Source of the DNA: Oligoflexia bacterium
GTDB lineage: Bacteria > Bdellovibrionota_G > JANQFH01
Assembly: GCA_028277945.1 (NCBI GenBank)
Contig: JANQFH010000068.1
Location: 1 to 64,000 of the forward strand
DNA length: 64,000 nucleotides
Direction of reading: 5' to 3'
Part shown: piece by piece, positions 25,960 to 35,093 of the stretch
Position numbering within the stretch: position 1 is the first letter of the stretch
Layout of the letters: each line of letters begins with the position of its first letter
The notes under the pieces: generated by a model
The model's input: only the letters and a program-made list of their open reading frames with translations
The model's database searches: none
Told to the model about the DNA's origin: nothing
Made by a program: the position numbers and the translations under genes

Positions 25960-27423
25960 TCAGCTGTCCTTATCAGTATTTGGCTGCGGTATCCAGATGG
26001 CCATCAGGGTTCCTTTATTAGGAGCTGAATCGACACGAATGTGGCCGCGATGAGCATGGACAATCTTATGACAAAAGGCAAGGCCCAGGCCGCAGCCCTT
26101 TTCCTTGGTCGTGAAGAAAGGCCGGAAGAGATTGGGTAGTTCCTCAGGAGCGATACCACTGCCGTTGTCACGCACCTCGATCTGCACGCCCTCTTGTTCC
26201 TGATACGCGACTCGTCTCAGCCCAATGTCTACGCGTCCTTGCTTGTGCTTGATGGCCTGAATCGCGTTACGAATCATGTTGATGAGGACGCGTTTCATCA
26301 ACCTCTCATCTATATAGAGGGTGAGCGCGTCGTCTTCCACATGACAACTTAGTTGTACGGAGTTTTCCTCGGCCATGAGCTGAACCGAGTAGATCACATC
26401 CTCAACCAGGCTTTCAGCCTTTACCCATTGTAATTGGGGTGCCAAATCTCTCGCAAAGTCGAGAAACTGCTCAACAATGGTTTTGAGATTGAGAACTTCT
26501 TCCTGGATTTTTTTTACCTCTTGGTGTTGTTCCTTGTTTTTCTTACTAATGCCCTCTGCAAGCAGGCCGGCGAAGAGTTCGATGCCACCAAGAGGATTGC
26601 GAATCTCATGCGCGATTCCCTGTAACATCGTCTTCATACGACTGTCCTTCTCTAGCAGGTCTTGGCGCATCTCATCGATAGAGGTAGCTAGCATGCCAAA
26701 CTCATTGGTATAGGTTTGTGTAATCGGTGTTTCTAGGTCGCCGGTACCAATACGTTTCGAGGCATCGACAAGTGTTTCTATGGGATGGACAATCTTTTGC
26801 GCAATGAGAATGCTGACGACGACAATCAACAGGGAAACAAAGAAGATAGCATAAATGAAATACCCCTTTACTGTGCGCAGATTTTTAAAGAAATCTGCAC
26901 TGGCCTCTACACCAAGAATAGCGATCACTTTACTGTCGAGGTAGATGGGTACAAAACCACTTTTGTAGTGCCTGCCGTCTTTGCCCTCGAAGTAGGTGGT
27001 GTGTATGGAGATGCCGTTACGTACCTTTACCATCTCACTACGATAGAGTTGATGCTCAAAGGCAGGGGTACCGATTCTTCCGCTGACGTCGCTATCAGCA
27101 ATAATGTGGTCTTCTAGATCGACGACATAGGCGCGACTCACCTGACCGGTGTTCACCGCTTTAAGTAGCTTGTTGCGAATGTTCTTATAGGTGCGTGTCT
27201 GCTCACTTTTCGGCTGAATCTGTAGCAGCAACCAAGGTGTTAGATCGTTTGCGGTTATCGAAGCAATGGCAATAAGTCGTTTACCCATCTCCGCTTCAAG
27301 CTGCTTTCGGGTAAAAAAGTAGAGAACTATCGCAAGGACAATAAGAAAGAGAGTTATACTCAACATAAATGAGAATATCATTGAGTTACGTATTTTATGG
27401 GGAAACTGACTGTTTCTTAGCAC
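25960..27423 (-). CDS. Membrane sensor histidine kinase
   Basis: This 487-residue kinase has two membrane helices (about 16-37 and 186-207) enclosing a periplasmic Cache-like domain (VSRAYVVDLEDHIIADSDVSGRIGT). A HAMP linker (about 208-258), a HisKA domain with phospho-acceptor His272 (GIAHEIRNPLGG) and a HATPase_c domain with NMIRNAIQA, DNGSGI and KEKGCGLGLAF follow. It is the likely partner of the NtrC-type regulator encoded just downstream. The signal sensed cannot be deduced. Confidence 0.96.
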   Translation of the reverse strand: MLRNSQFPHKIRNSMIFSFMLSITLFLIVLAIVLYFFTRKQLEAEMGKRLIAIASITANDLTPWLLLQIQPKSEQTRTYKNIRNKLLKAVNTGQVSRAYVVDLEDHIIADSDVSGRIGTPAFEHQLYRSEMVKVRNGISIHTTYFEGKDGRHYKSGFVPIYLDSKVIAILGVEASADFFKNLRTVKGYFIYAIFFVSLLIVVVSILIAQKIVHPIETLVDASKRIGTGDLETPITQTYTNEFGMLATSIDEMRQDLLEKDSRMKTMLQGIAHEIRNPLGGIELFAGLLAEGISKKNKEQHQEVKKIQEEVLNLKTIVEQFLDFARDLAPQLQWVKAESLVEDVIYSVQLMAEENSVQLSCHVEDDALTLYIDERLMKRVLINMIRNAIQAIKHKQGRVDIGLRRVAYQEQEGVQIEVRDNGSGIAPEELPNLFRPFFTTKEKGCGLGLAFCHKIVHAHRGHIRVDSAPNKGTLMAIWIPQPNTDKDS

Positions 27424-27442
27424 AGACTAATAGCCTTGTTGG

Positions 27443-27808
27443 TTAAGAAGTAGTTTCAGACACTATATTTTCGACATGGTCAATTTCTTGATCAACCATG
27501 CTAATTAAATCAAAACGTATATCGTGCTCTGCAAAGCGATTTTTTAGCAGAAAATGCTCCGCCGTTTTCCGGAGACGTTTTAACTTTTTCGACTGAATGG
27601 ATTCCAATGGGTGGATAGAGGATGAGTTACGTACAGAGCGCACCTCAACAAAAACAAGAAGTTTACCTTTTGTCACAATAAGGTCTATTTCGCCAACGGC
27701 ACAGCGGTAATTTTTTGCGACCAGCTTAAAGCCTTGTCTCTGTAAAAACTCTAGAGCACTAGCCTCACAACTCTTGCCAAACTGAACTCTTGACGGATGG
27801 TTTATCAT
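27443..27808 (-). CDS. YraN/UPF0102 endonuclease-like protein
   Basis: This 121-residue protein has the UPF0102 nuclease-fold pattern: GKSCEASALEFLQRQGFKLVAKNYR, then GEIDLIVTKGKLLVFVEVRSV with the Asp/Glu-x-Lys-like active site (Arg replaces the usual Lys in VEVK). The ATG at 27808 overlaps the rnhB stop by 4 bases and is preferred over an upstream start at 27829. rnhB-yraN is a common bacterial pair. The biological role of YraN is uncertain. Confidence 0.87.
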   Translation of the reverse strand: MINHPSRVQFGKSCEASALEFLQRQGFKLVAKNYRCAVGEIDLIVTKGKLLVFVEVRSVRNSSSIHPLESIQSKKLKRLRKTAEHFLLKNRFAEHDIRFDLISMVDQEIDHVENIVSETTS

Positions 27809-28401
27809 GCCACTCCCCGGAAAGAGCAACGGTGTTCTCGGCAGCGACCGAACTGCACGATCGCCTGCCGATGTTCTGCAGTACCATATCCCATGTTTCG
27901 TTTAAAGCCGAAGATGGGAAAGTGAGCGTGCATGTCCATCATGATCTTATCACGGCTTACCTTGGCGATAATAGAAGCTGCCGCAATAGAGATAACTCTC
28001 CGGTCGCCGTTTACGAGGCAGCGCTGTTCCGTAGGTATGGGCAAAGCGTGAGGTCCATCCACTAGCAAGAGGTCAGCTGCTGGTTTGAGTTGTGAAACAG
28101 CCCGTGTCATTGCCAGGAGCGAAGCTTTGAGAATGTTGATCTTATCTATTTCTTTGTGTGTCGCGATACCAACTGCAAAGCTCAAGGCAATCTTGCAGAT
28201 GGGGTAAAAGAGCGCTTCTCGTTGTTTTGGCGTAAGTTGTTTAGAGTCGCGAATGCCGTTGGGCAGAAGCCTAGTATCTTGTGGCAAAATCACCGCTGCG
28301 GCGACAACAGGCCCAGCAAGGGCGCCGCGTCCTGCCTCATCAATTCCAGCAACAACGCCGTAACCCTGTCTATAGAGGCTTTCTTCATAGCTGTAGTCCA
28401 T
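27805..28401 (-). CDS. rnhB: Ribonuclease HII
   Basis: This 198-residue enzyme removes ribonucleotides embedded in DNA. It shows the RNase HII start GIDEAGRGALAGPVVAAAVIL with the active-site Asp-Glu, DSKQLTPKQRE, and ASIIAKVSRDKIM. It ends with GYGTAEHRQAIVQFGRCREHRCSF, the usual family end. It is divergent from dciA with 104 bases between, which must hold both promoters, and is translationally coupled to yraN. Confidence 0.95.
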   Translation of the reverse strand: MDYSYEESLYRQGYGVVAGIDEAGRGALAGPVVAAAVILPQDTRLLPNGIRDSKQLTPKQREALFYPICKIALSFAVGIATHKEIDKINILKASLLAMTRAVSQLKPAADLLLVDGPHALPIPTEQRCLVNGDRRVISIAAASIIAKVSRDKIMMDMHAHFPIFGFKRNMGYGTAEHRQAIVQFGRCREHRCSFRGVA

Positions 28402-28505
28402 AACCCAACTCTATGAAATGCTGTGCAAACAGACAAGAGAAATTGGTCGATTTGCATTAAGGCGACTGCCCGTGGTAACAATAACGCAGCAGGGAGTGAA
28501 ACAGG

Positions 28506-28802
28506 ATGCAGAGTTTAGAGCGCATCTTACGCGAGAGAAAAGGCGGCATTTCCTTTGGCAATCTTGCGGATTTGCACCGAGTCCGTGTTGCTTGGGCAGA
28601 CGTAGTAGGTGGGTCGGTAGCCTCAAAGACCTTTGTCCACTCTATTAAAAATGGCAGGCTGCTGGTCTGTGCCGAGGGGTCGGCTTGGTTAACAGAATTG
28701 CAGTTTCGCCGCGAGACTATTCTCAAGGCCCTTAAGCGAATAACAGCATCCCGAGTTTGTCAGGTACAGTTTCGTGTTGCCTCAATTAAACCGAGTAGAT
28801 AG
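28506..28802 (+). CDS. dciA: DciA-like (DUF721) helicase-loading protein
   Basis: This 98-residue protein matches the DUF721/DciA family, which in many bacteria loads the replicative helicase. It shows HRVRVAWADVVGGSVASKTFV, then NGRLLVCAEGSAWLTELQFRRETILKAL, the family core. The start has CAGGGAG about 16 bases and ACAGG 3 bases upstream. The last 17 bases overlap the convergent TPR gene. DciA proteins are short and variable, so the gene symbol rests on the DUF721 pattern. Confidence 0.85.
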   Translation: MQSLERILRERKGGISFGNLADLHRVRVAWADVVGGSVASKTFVHSIKNGRLLVCAEGSAWLTELQFRRETILKALKRITASRVCQVQFRVASIKPSR

Positions 28803-31800
28803 AAGTACCAAGCGCTTTTCTTAGATTGCCACACTCGTCACTCAAAGAGTAGAGAATCATCTCACGAGTAACCTCACACTCCCATGGACTTGTGGCCGCC
28901 TCCTGTAGTTGACTGCTGCTAACGGCGGTCACGGCCTCTTGCAGATTAATGGCAAAAAGTAGCCCAGCTCGATAACTGGTCATGTGGATTCCACGGATCC
29001 AAGCTTTAAAGTCAGTTTCTGTTATTTTTGCGGCGAATCTAGCAGCGTTTTCTTCAACCCACTTTCGCGTTCTACGACTCAAAAACTTTCTTAGTCTGCG
29101 CATGTCCTCTTCTAGCTCTGGCGTTACTGTTGGCGTGACCTTTAAAAACGGCATCAGCAGCAAACGCAGCAAACGTTCGAATCCTGCCGCGCCTAGTTGC
29201 AAGCCAAGACCACGGTTGCCGAGAAGCAAAGACAGTTCCTTGCCAAATTGGAAACTCTGTTGTGACTGATTCCAACTCCTAAGCCACTGTGGATCGACAA
29301 TCAGGGCAGGAGGTTTATCAAAGATCACCACAATGGGTTGTTCTAGACCCGTCTTTAGGTAGAGATCGACCGTTTCGATTTGCAATGCCTGAGCAATGTC
29401 GTTGACAAGCTGTCGGGCTGTGTTTTGCTCCTTCATGGTTACGCGATCTCGTCGTTTCAATCCAAAGTCAGTACAGGATTGTCTGCCAAACGCGCTTAAC
29501 TCTGGAAACGTTCGTAGCACGAATTCCTGTAAGGGTTGGCTCTCGTCCGGATGAAACAGAAAACGCCGGACCATGGCCGGTTCGAGCGATCCAGAAAAGA
29601 CCTTTGGTATTCTGGCGGCGTAGTTCAAATATATTTCCCGATCTTGTTGTGTGAGAATTTGCAGTAGTTCCATGGCCTCATAGGTTCGACAGAGATGATC
29701 AAACTTGCTGGTCTCCTCAAACATCCTGGCGATATTTTTAAAGTGATCTTGCTGAAATTTCTCGTGTTTCAGCAGAAAGACAAGTTGGGCAATGGCCAGC
29801 GGATAGTTCTGTGGGTCCTTGGCGAAGACTCGGCCCAGTCCTCGTCGAGCTGGCAAGTAATTTTTGTCAATCTGTATCGCTTTAGAAAATTCCTGTGCGG
29901 CCTTTTCTGGTTGGTCAAGGCTGGCTTCGTAGATCTCTGCCAATTTTGTATGCAGCGGTACTGACTTCATCGGTTCCTCTCCATGAAGTTTTTCTATACC
30001 TTTTTGATAGATTGCGATCAGCGGTTCCCAGCTTTCATTACGTGTGTAGATGGCACGTAGCCGGCCGAGGGAGCCTTCTAAGTAAGGCATAATAGCAAGG
30101 GCCTGTTCATTGTAGTTGATGCAGGCTGCTTCATCCTTCAGTCCAGTGAGTGCTATTTCTCCCATTTGGTACAGAAGCTCCGGCTTCTTTTGCGGGCACA
30201 GCTCAATGAGTTTGTCGTAGGTTTGGATGCTCTTCTGCCAATTTTCTAGCTGGATATACGATTTTACCAGCTCTTCATGTAACGCGTAATTTGATGCATC
30301 TACGTTGATGCCATACTGACATTCAGAAACAGCGTCATCAGCGTTGTTCATTTCATCACGTAAAACACGCGCGCGATCTAGTCTTAGAGTAATGACTCGT
30401 TCTGGATCATTACTGCGTTGGAGTTCTTCAGAGGTAATGTCAAGCAATGACTGCCAACTCTTGTCACTCTTATATACCCGCCAAAGCGATTCATAGACTG
30501 GCAGGAATTCCGGATCTCTTTTGATAGCCTGTTGAAGGTGCTCTACAGCTCGTATGTTGTCATGTAGTTTATCTGTGTAGATCTCGCCTATTCTCCACGG
30601 TGGCGACGGGTCCGAACTTTGCAGAGTGGCTACCTCCGTAAGGCTTGCAATGAGTTCTTGCCACATTTCGAGACGTTCCTGGAGCTCCAGGACTCGCTGT
30701 CTTACTTCCTGTTCTTCTGGTGTTTGTGCAAGACGGGCCTGATAAACTTGGAGCGCTTCTCGTGGTTTATCCAACTGCTCAAGAGCCTGACCATGTTTCA
30801 GTTCAAAGTTTAGGCGAGTATCGCGGCTCTTTGTCGCAGCAATGAGTTTTGGATAGAGAGAGGCAAGTTTAGTCCAATTTTGTTCTTTTTGCAGGAGATG
30901 TTCTAAGCGCATCAGTATCGCAAACTGACTCTCTGTTTCCAGCGCAGCTTCACTTTCTAATACCGAGATGGCCATGTTAATATCCTGCAGGCGTTCTTCA
31001 TATATCGATGCGAGCTCGCAAGCTTTAACGAGTCGTTCCTGTGGCTGGGTTATAAGGGCAAGGCGTCTACTAAGCAGCTCGGCGAGCTCCTCGTCTTTAC
31101 CGCTTTTATTATAAAGTCGGATAAGCAACTCCATCGTCGCCACGTCTTCACTAGACTCCTGTATAATTCTCTGGCCAAGCTCAATGGCCCTTTTGAGATT
31201 TCCGGCCTTTTCGAGATAGTGGGCTGCCTTATTCATAAGCTCTTGTTTCATTACCGGCTTGTCCGTATGTCGAGCTTTCTGCAGAATCACTTCGCTTAAT
31301 CGCTCCCACGCCTTTTCTCTTTCGAGATAGCGACAAAGGTCCCAAAAGGGTGATGCGTCTTGCGGGCGTAGCTGATGTGCTTCTAGCAGGTGTGCGATGC
31401 CGGCAGGACTTTTTTGCAGCTGTTCTAGCTCTAGGATCGCTAGACGATACAGTAGCTCAAACCGATCTGTGGGCTCGGAAACCATTTGCAGCGCTTTAGT
31501 CAGTAAGTCTGCAAGGTCGTGATATCTTCCTGCCTGACTGTAGATCTGATCTAGTGCTGTGATTGCCGTGTTGAAGGCAAATTGGCATTCAATCGCCTTG
31601 AGATAAAAGGGTTCGCTTTCTATGGGTTGGTTTAGTTCAAGGTGTAGTATCTTAGCGAGTTTCAGGTTAACCTCTCCTAGAGTGTCGGGATGGGTGCCTT
31701 CATGCGTGACTAAATCTTTATAAAGGGATACCAATCTTTCGTGTTGAGAGCGTTCTGTATAGAGGTTTTCAAGCTGTCGAACAGCTGGCATGTGGTTTGG

Positions 31801-33774
31801 GTTCTTCATAAGAATGTCGCGCAGTGTTTTCTCAGCATTTTTTTCATCCCTGAGTCGTTCCCTATAGATTTCAGCGACCTTGCTCAATAGGTACAGTTGT
31901 TTCTCAGCATTGGAGGTCACCTGTGCTTCTCGATGGTACATGGCTATCAAACCACCCCAATTCTGCTGTTTGGCATAGGCGTTACCTAATGCCTTAAGTG
32001 CCGGTGTAAAGGTTGGCGAGATCGAAAGGGCATTTTGATAACACATGATGGCCATTTCCTGGTTGCCAAGTTTTTCTTCACAGATCATGCCAGAATTAAA
32101 ATGTAATGAGATGGATTGCTTTGGATCGCAGCAAAGATTGGCCTCGAGTAGATTCATCTCTACCACTTTCTCCCAGTCTTTGTCGCGAGCATAGATTCTT
32201 CCGAGCGCTGATATGGCAGCGATATCTTTTGGATTGATTTCAACAATGCGCAGGTAAGCGTCAGCGGCTTTTTGTCTGTCTTGTAGCCTTTCCTCATAAA
32301 GAGAGCCGATCTTCTGTAGCAGGATCGTTGCACGACGATCACTATCAACCTCTTTTAGTTCTAGTTCATGAAGATCGACAAGGTCTTGCCACTGCTGCCT
32401 GTCGGTAAAGATTTGTATCAACCTCTGATGGATCGGCAGATATCCCGGCATGATGTCCAGAGCCTTTTTGTACAGCTTTACCGCACCGTCGACATCATTT
32501 AGTGGTCCTTCAAGAAGATCACCGATGCGGTAATTGAGGCTGAGCCTTTCGTTGTCGTCCTGGGCTACCGAGAGTTCCTTTTCATAAACCGACTTTAGAC
32601 TTTCCCATTGCTGCTCGGCTCGATAGTGGCGTGCGAGAGCGGTTATTATGGGTAATGATGCTGGGGCTAAGCCAAGTGCCGTATTCAGGACATCGATGGA
32701 CTTTTCGTGATCTTTTAGTTGGGCCGTTGAAATTTTGGCAATTTCTATCGCTCTGGCAATGACGTCTTCTACTTTTTTCTCTTTGATATCAATCGCAAAA
32801 AGTCGCTGCAGGGTAGCTACGAGGGGCTGGTACTGTTGTTCCATTCGGTAAATTTTAGTCAGTTTTTCTAAGGCATTACGGTTATGAGGGTCCTTCTGCA
32901 GAACGCTTTTTAGATCTGCTACAGCGATCCGATTATTATTACACATCAGATGACTGATTTCGGCTCTCTGCAGACGGTAGCTTTTTGCAAGAGACTCATC
33001 TGTGGTAACCTCTGCCAGTAGGTCAAGATTTTCAACTAGGTCCGCCCAACGTTGCATCCTTAGTAGTGTTTTATTGGCAAGAAGCAGTATGTGATAATCA
33101 TGCTTCTTCTCCTGCAGCAACGGTTGTAGTACTTGCATAGCCTCCTCAACGTAATTCAGTTTATAAAACAAAAGAAAGTGTAGTTTGACTCGGAGGCCTG
33201 AAAGAACTTCACCCTGGCTCACCTCAATCCAATGTCGATAAACATCTGCAAGGTCTTGCCATTCGCCTACTTCTTCTAGACTCTGTGCCAGCTGCGTCAG
33301 GGGTTCAGAGGCGACTGGACTGAGGGTATGTGCCTTACGGAATGCGGCGATGGCAGCATCGGAATCATGAAAGACCTCTTTCCAGCTTCTACCGATGCGG
33401 AGGTAAAATTGCACCAGCTCTGCCTTAGAGATCTCGTCTTGCCTACGTTGTTGGGATTGTTCTGTAGCGTTTATCACTTGCTGGAAGAGACCACGGTCTT
33501 TGATGTCAGTCGCAAGGTTTTCCAAGGCTTGGTTTAAAGGCGGGAAGCCAGCATTTAACCGCAGGCCATTTTGATAGGCTTTTAAAGCAGCTTGTGGCTG
33601 ATGCAGATGTCTATAGTAAATATTGCCAATTTCTAGGTAGATCTTGCAGGTATTGGGATCGGTTGGTGCTGCTGCAGCCTCCCTGTTGAGGAGCTCAATG
33701 GCTCGCTGCCAGTGAGTTTCTTGCTGGCTTACCGTCTGTGTGGGCCTGTCCGAGCTCGGCGCCGTTGTTGTCAT
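28786..33774 (-). CDS. Giant TPR-repeat protein
   Basis: This 1662-residue protein consists almost entirely of tandem TPR-like repeats of about 34-40 residues (repeated pattern of W..L..LY...L with A..A...Y..AL), with no signal peptide or membrane segment. After about 1370 a different C-terminal region appears (ALQIETVDLYLKTG, FQFGKELSLLLGNRGL, TSYRAGLLFAINLQEA). It resembles the end domain of large TPR proteins in Myxococcota, where LGRAL and RAGLLL patterns recur. The TPRs suggest a scaffold in a cytoplasmic protein complex; the partner is unknown. It starts 2 bases after the stop of the upstream enzyme gene, so it ends a long co-directional block. Confidence 0.85.
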   Translation of the reverse strand: MTTTAPSSDRPTQTVSQQETHWQRAIELLNREAAAAPTDPNTCKIYLEIGNIYYRHLHQPQAALKAYQNGLRLNAGFPPLNQALENLATDIKDRGLFQQVINATEQSQQRRQDEISKAELVQFYLRIGRSWKEVFHDSDAAIAAFRKAHTLSPVASEPLTQLAQSLEEVGEWQDLADVYRHWIEVSQGEVLSGLRVKLHFLLFYKLNYVEEAMQVLQPLLQEKKHDYHILLLANKTLLRMQRWADLVENLDLLAEVTTDESLAKSYRLQRAEISHLMCNNNRIAVADLKSVLQKDPHNRNALEKLTKIYRMEQQYQPLVATLQRLFAIDIKEKKVEDVIARAIEIAKISTAQLKDHEKSIDVLNTALGLAPASLPIITALARHYRAEQQWESLKSVYEKELSVAQDDNERLSLNYRIGDLLEGPLNDVDGAVKLYKKALDIMPGYLPIHQRLIQIFTDRQQWQDLVDLHELELKEVDSDRRATILLQKIGSLYEERLQDRQKAADAYLRIVEINPKDIAAISALGRIYARDKDWEKVVEMNLLEANLCCDPKQSISLHFNSGMICEEKLGNQEMAIMCYQNALSISPTFTPALKALGNAYAKQQNWGGLIAMYHREAQVTSNAEKQLYLLSKVAEIYRERLRDEKNAEKTLRDILMKNPNHMPAVRQLENLYTERSQHERLVSLYKDLVTHEGTHPDTLGEVNLKLAKILHLELNQPIESEPFYLKAIECQFAFNTAITALDQIYSQAGRYHDLADLLTKALQMVSEPTDRFELLYRLAILELEQLQKSPAGIAHLLEAHQLRPQDASPFWDLCRYLEREKAWERLSEVILQKARHTDKPVMKQELMNKAAHYLEKAGNLKRAIELGQRIIQESSEDVATMELLIRLYNKSGKDEELAELLSRRLALITQPQERLVKACELASIYEERLQDINMAISVLESEAALETESQFAILMRLEHLLQKEQNWTKLASLYPKLIAATKSRDTRLNFELKHGQALEQLDKPREALQVYQARLAQTPEEQEVRQRVLELQERLEMWQELIASLTEVATLQSSDPSPPWRIGEIYTDKLHDNIRAVEHLQQAIKRDPEFLPVYESLWRVYKSDKSWQSLLDITSEELQRSNDPERVITLRLDRARVLRDEMNNADDAVSECQYGINVDASNYALHEELVKSYIQLENWQKSIQTYDKLIELCPQKKPELLYQMGEIALTGLKDEAACINYNEQALAIMPYLEGSLGRLRAIYTRNESWEPLIAIYQKGIEKLHGEEPMKSVPLHTKLAEIYEASLDQPEKAAQEFSKAIQIDKNYLPARRGLGRVFAKDPQNYPLAIAQLVFLLKHEKFQQDHFKNIARMFEETSKFDHLCRTYEAMELLQILTQQDREIYLNYAARIPKVFSGSLEPAMVRRFLFHPDESQPLQEFVLRTFPELSAFGRQSCTDFGLKRRDRVTMKEQNTARQLVNDIAQALQIETVDLYLKTGLEQPIVVIFDKPPALIVDPQWLRSWNQSQQSFQFGKELSLLLGNRGLGLQLGAAGFERLLRLLLMPFLKVTPTVTPELEEDMRRLRKFLSRRTRKWVEENAARFAAKITETDFKAWIRGIHMTSYRAGLLFAINLQEAVTAVSSSQLQEAATSPWECEVTREMILYSLSDECGNLRKALGTSIYSV

Positions 33775-33775
33775 G

Positions 33776-35059
33776 TCAGCCTTTCCTAGCTAGCACTTGC
33801 GTGATACAGCGAAGCGTACCGTTGTAAAAAGCAATATTCTGCACATCAATGGGAACGACTTTGTAACCTGCTGCTGAAAGAATTTTTTGTGCAGCTTTGT
33901 CAAGAACATCGATATTGTAACTTGGCATGTAAGCGATATCTCGTCCACCCTTGGATTCCAGAAGCATGTTGTTGTAGGTTATGAAAGGTCCATTGTCGAT
34001 TCCGGTATTGACAAGAATAGGCACGCGCACAATGTTTTTAAAACCCTTTCTCCTAAGGTCTGCGGCTATTCCATCAAACAGCTTGCCTGTACTGACGAGT
34101 GCATTTTTTGCGTAAAGTGCCGCTAATGTCACATCTTCGTCACGCTCGACTTCGTCTTCTCGCTCAATTTTGTGATCCTGCTGAAGACGCGAGACAAAGT
34201 CCGGAGTATTAAAGAGAAGCGCTTTCGACGCTTCTGGTAGCGGCGTATGTTCTTCGTTGAAGTAAACCTTGGAATAAGTCTTTCTCAACAGAGACTTATG
34301 TTTTTTGAGCACATGCGTGGCAAGTCTCGGATCTCCCAGTAACAGGCGATTTCCTGATAATGGTGTGAGAAACATATCAATGTGTTCGTGCGGCAATGGT
34401 GCAGCCGGTCCACCAACGACAACAACAGACTTGCCAAATAGGTGTTTGATATACTGCAACAATGCCTCAGGATCGCTAAAGTTTTCACCCAGATTTTCTA
34501 GAATAACGTTATAGCCAATAAAGACGTGGTCCTCTGAGGTGACCACGTTGCCACCGTCAAAGCGGAGAGACGAGTGCACACCATGAATCTTAACTTGCTG
34601 TTGCAGTCTTTTCATCGAAGCAGGCAGTTGGGTTGGTCCATAGCGAGAGGGCAAAACGAGCTTGTCTTCAGCGGCTACAACAAAGTCATCACGAATCCAA
34701 AAGTCTATGGTTTGGCTCAAAGGCAGCACTGCAATGCGCTGCGGTTTTTTGATTGGCCAGTGGTGCAGCAGTGAGCGCAAGACTCGGCTGCGAGGCCCTT
34801 TAGGAGACGCGATGGTAATCTTTGTATCTACAGGTAAGGAGTGCAGTAGGCCGTACAGAGTGGGGATAATGTCGTAGTCAGCAAAGTGAAGCAACAGGTG
34901 GTCGATCCTGCCCTGATTGTCTGCCAAGAGCTGGCTTAACGGCAACGACGCATGACGATCTTTAACCAGCGCCGCCCTTTTGCTACTCGCTGATACCGGA
35001 GACTTTGGCAAAAGAAGTAGCAACACCCATACTAGGGCTAAACCGAATCTTAAATGCAC
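33776..35059 (-). CDS. Secreted agmatine/peptidylarginine deiminase-like enzyme
   Basis: This 427-residue protein has a signal peptide (about 1-24). It carries the scattered motifs of the guanidino-modifying superfamily (agmatine deiminase, bacterial PAD): DFWIRDDF (Arg123, Asp124), FDGGN (167-171), HEHIDMF (His226, Asp228) and a near-terminal GTLRCITQ with candidate nucleophile Cys418. These are the Asp/His/Cys elements that hydrolyse guanidinium groups. The sequence between them is divergent, so arginine, agmatine or protein-bound arginine could be the substrate, or another reaction may be catalysed. It lies between cysS (34 bases) and the TPR gene (2 bases). Confidence 0.7.
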   Translation of the reverse strand: MHLRFGLALVWVLLLLLPKSPVSASSKRAALVKDRHASLPLSQLLADNQGRIDHLLLHFADYDIIPTLYGLLHSLPVDTKITIASPKGPRSRVLRSLLHHWPIKKPQRIAVLPLSQTIDFWIRDDFVVAAEDKLVLPSRYGPTQLPASMKRLQQQVKIHGVHSSLRFDGGNVVTSEDHVFIGYNVILENLGENFSDPEALLQYIKHLFGKSVVVVGGPAAPLPHEHIDMFLTPLSGNRLLLGDPRLATHVLKKHKSLLRKTYSKVYFNEEHTPLPEASKALLFNTPDFVSRLQQDHKIEREDEVERDEDVTLAALYAKNALVSTGKLFDGIAADLRRKGFKNIVRVPILVNTGIDNGPFITYNNMLLESKGGRDIAYMPSYNIDVLDKAAQKILSAAGYKVVPIDVQNIAFYNGTLRCITQVLARKG

Positions 35060-35093
35060 TCAACTCCTCCCTGCTCTTAGGCGGGTGCACTAT

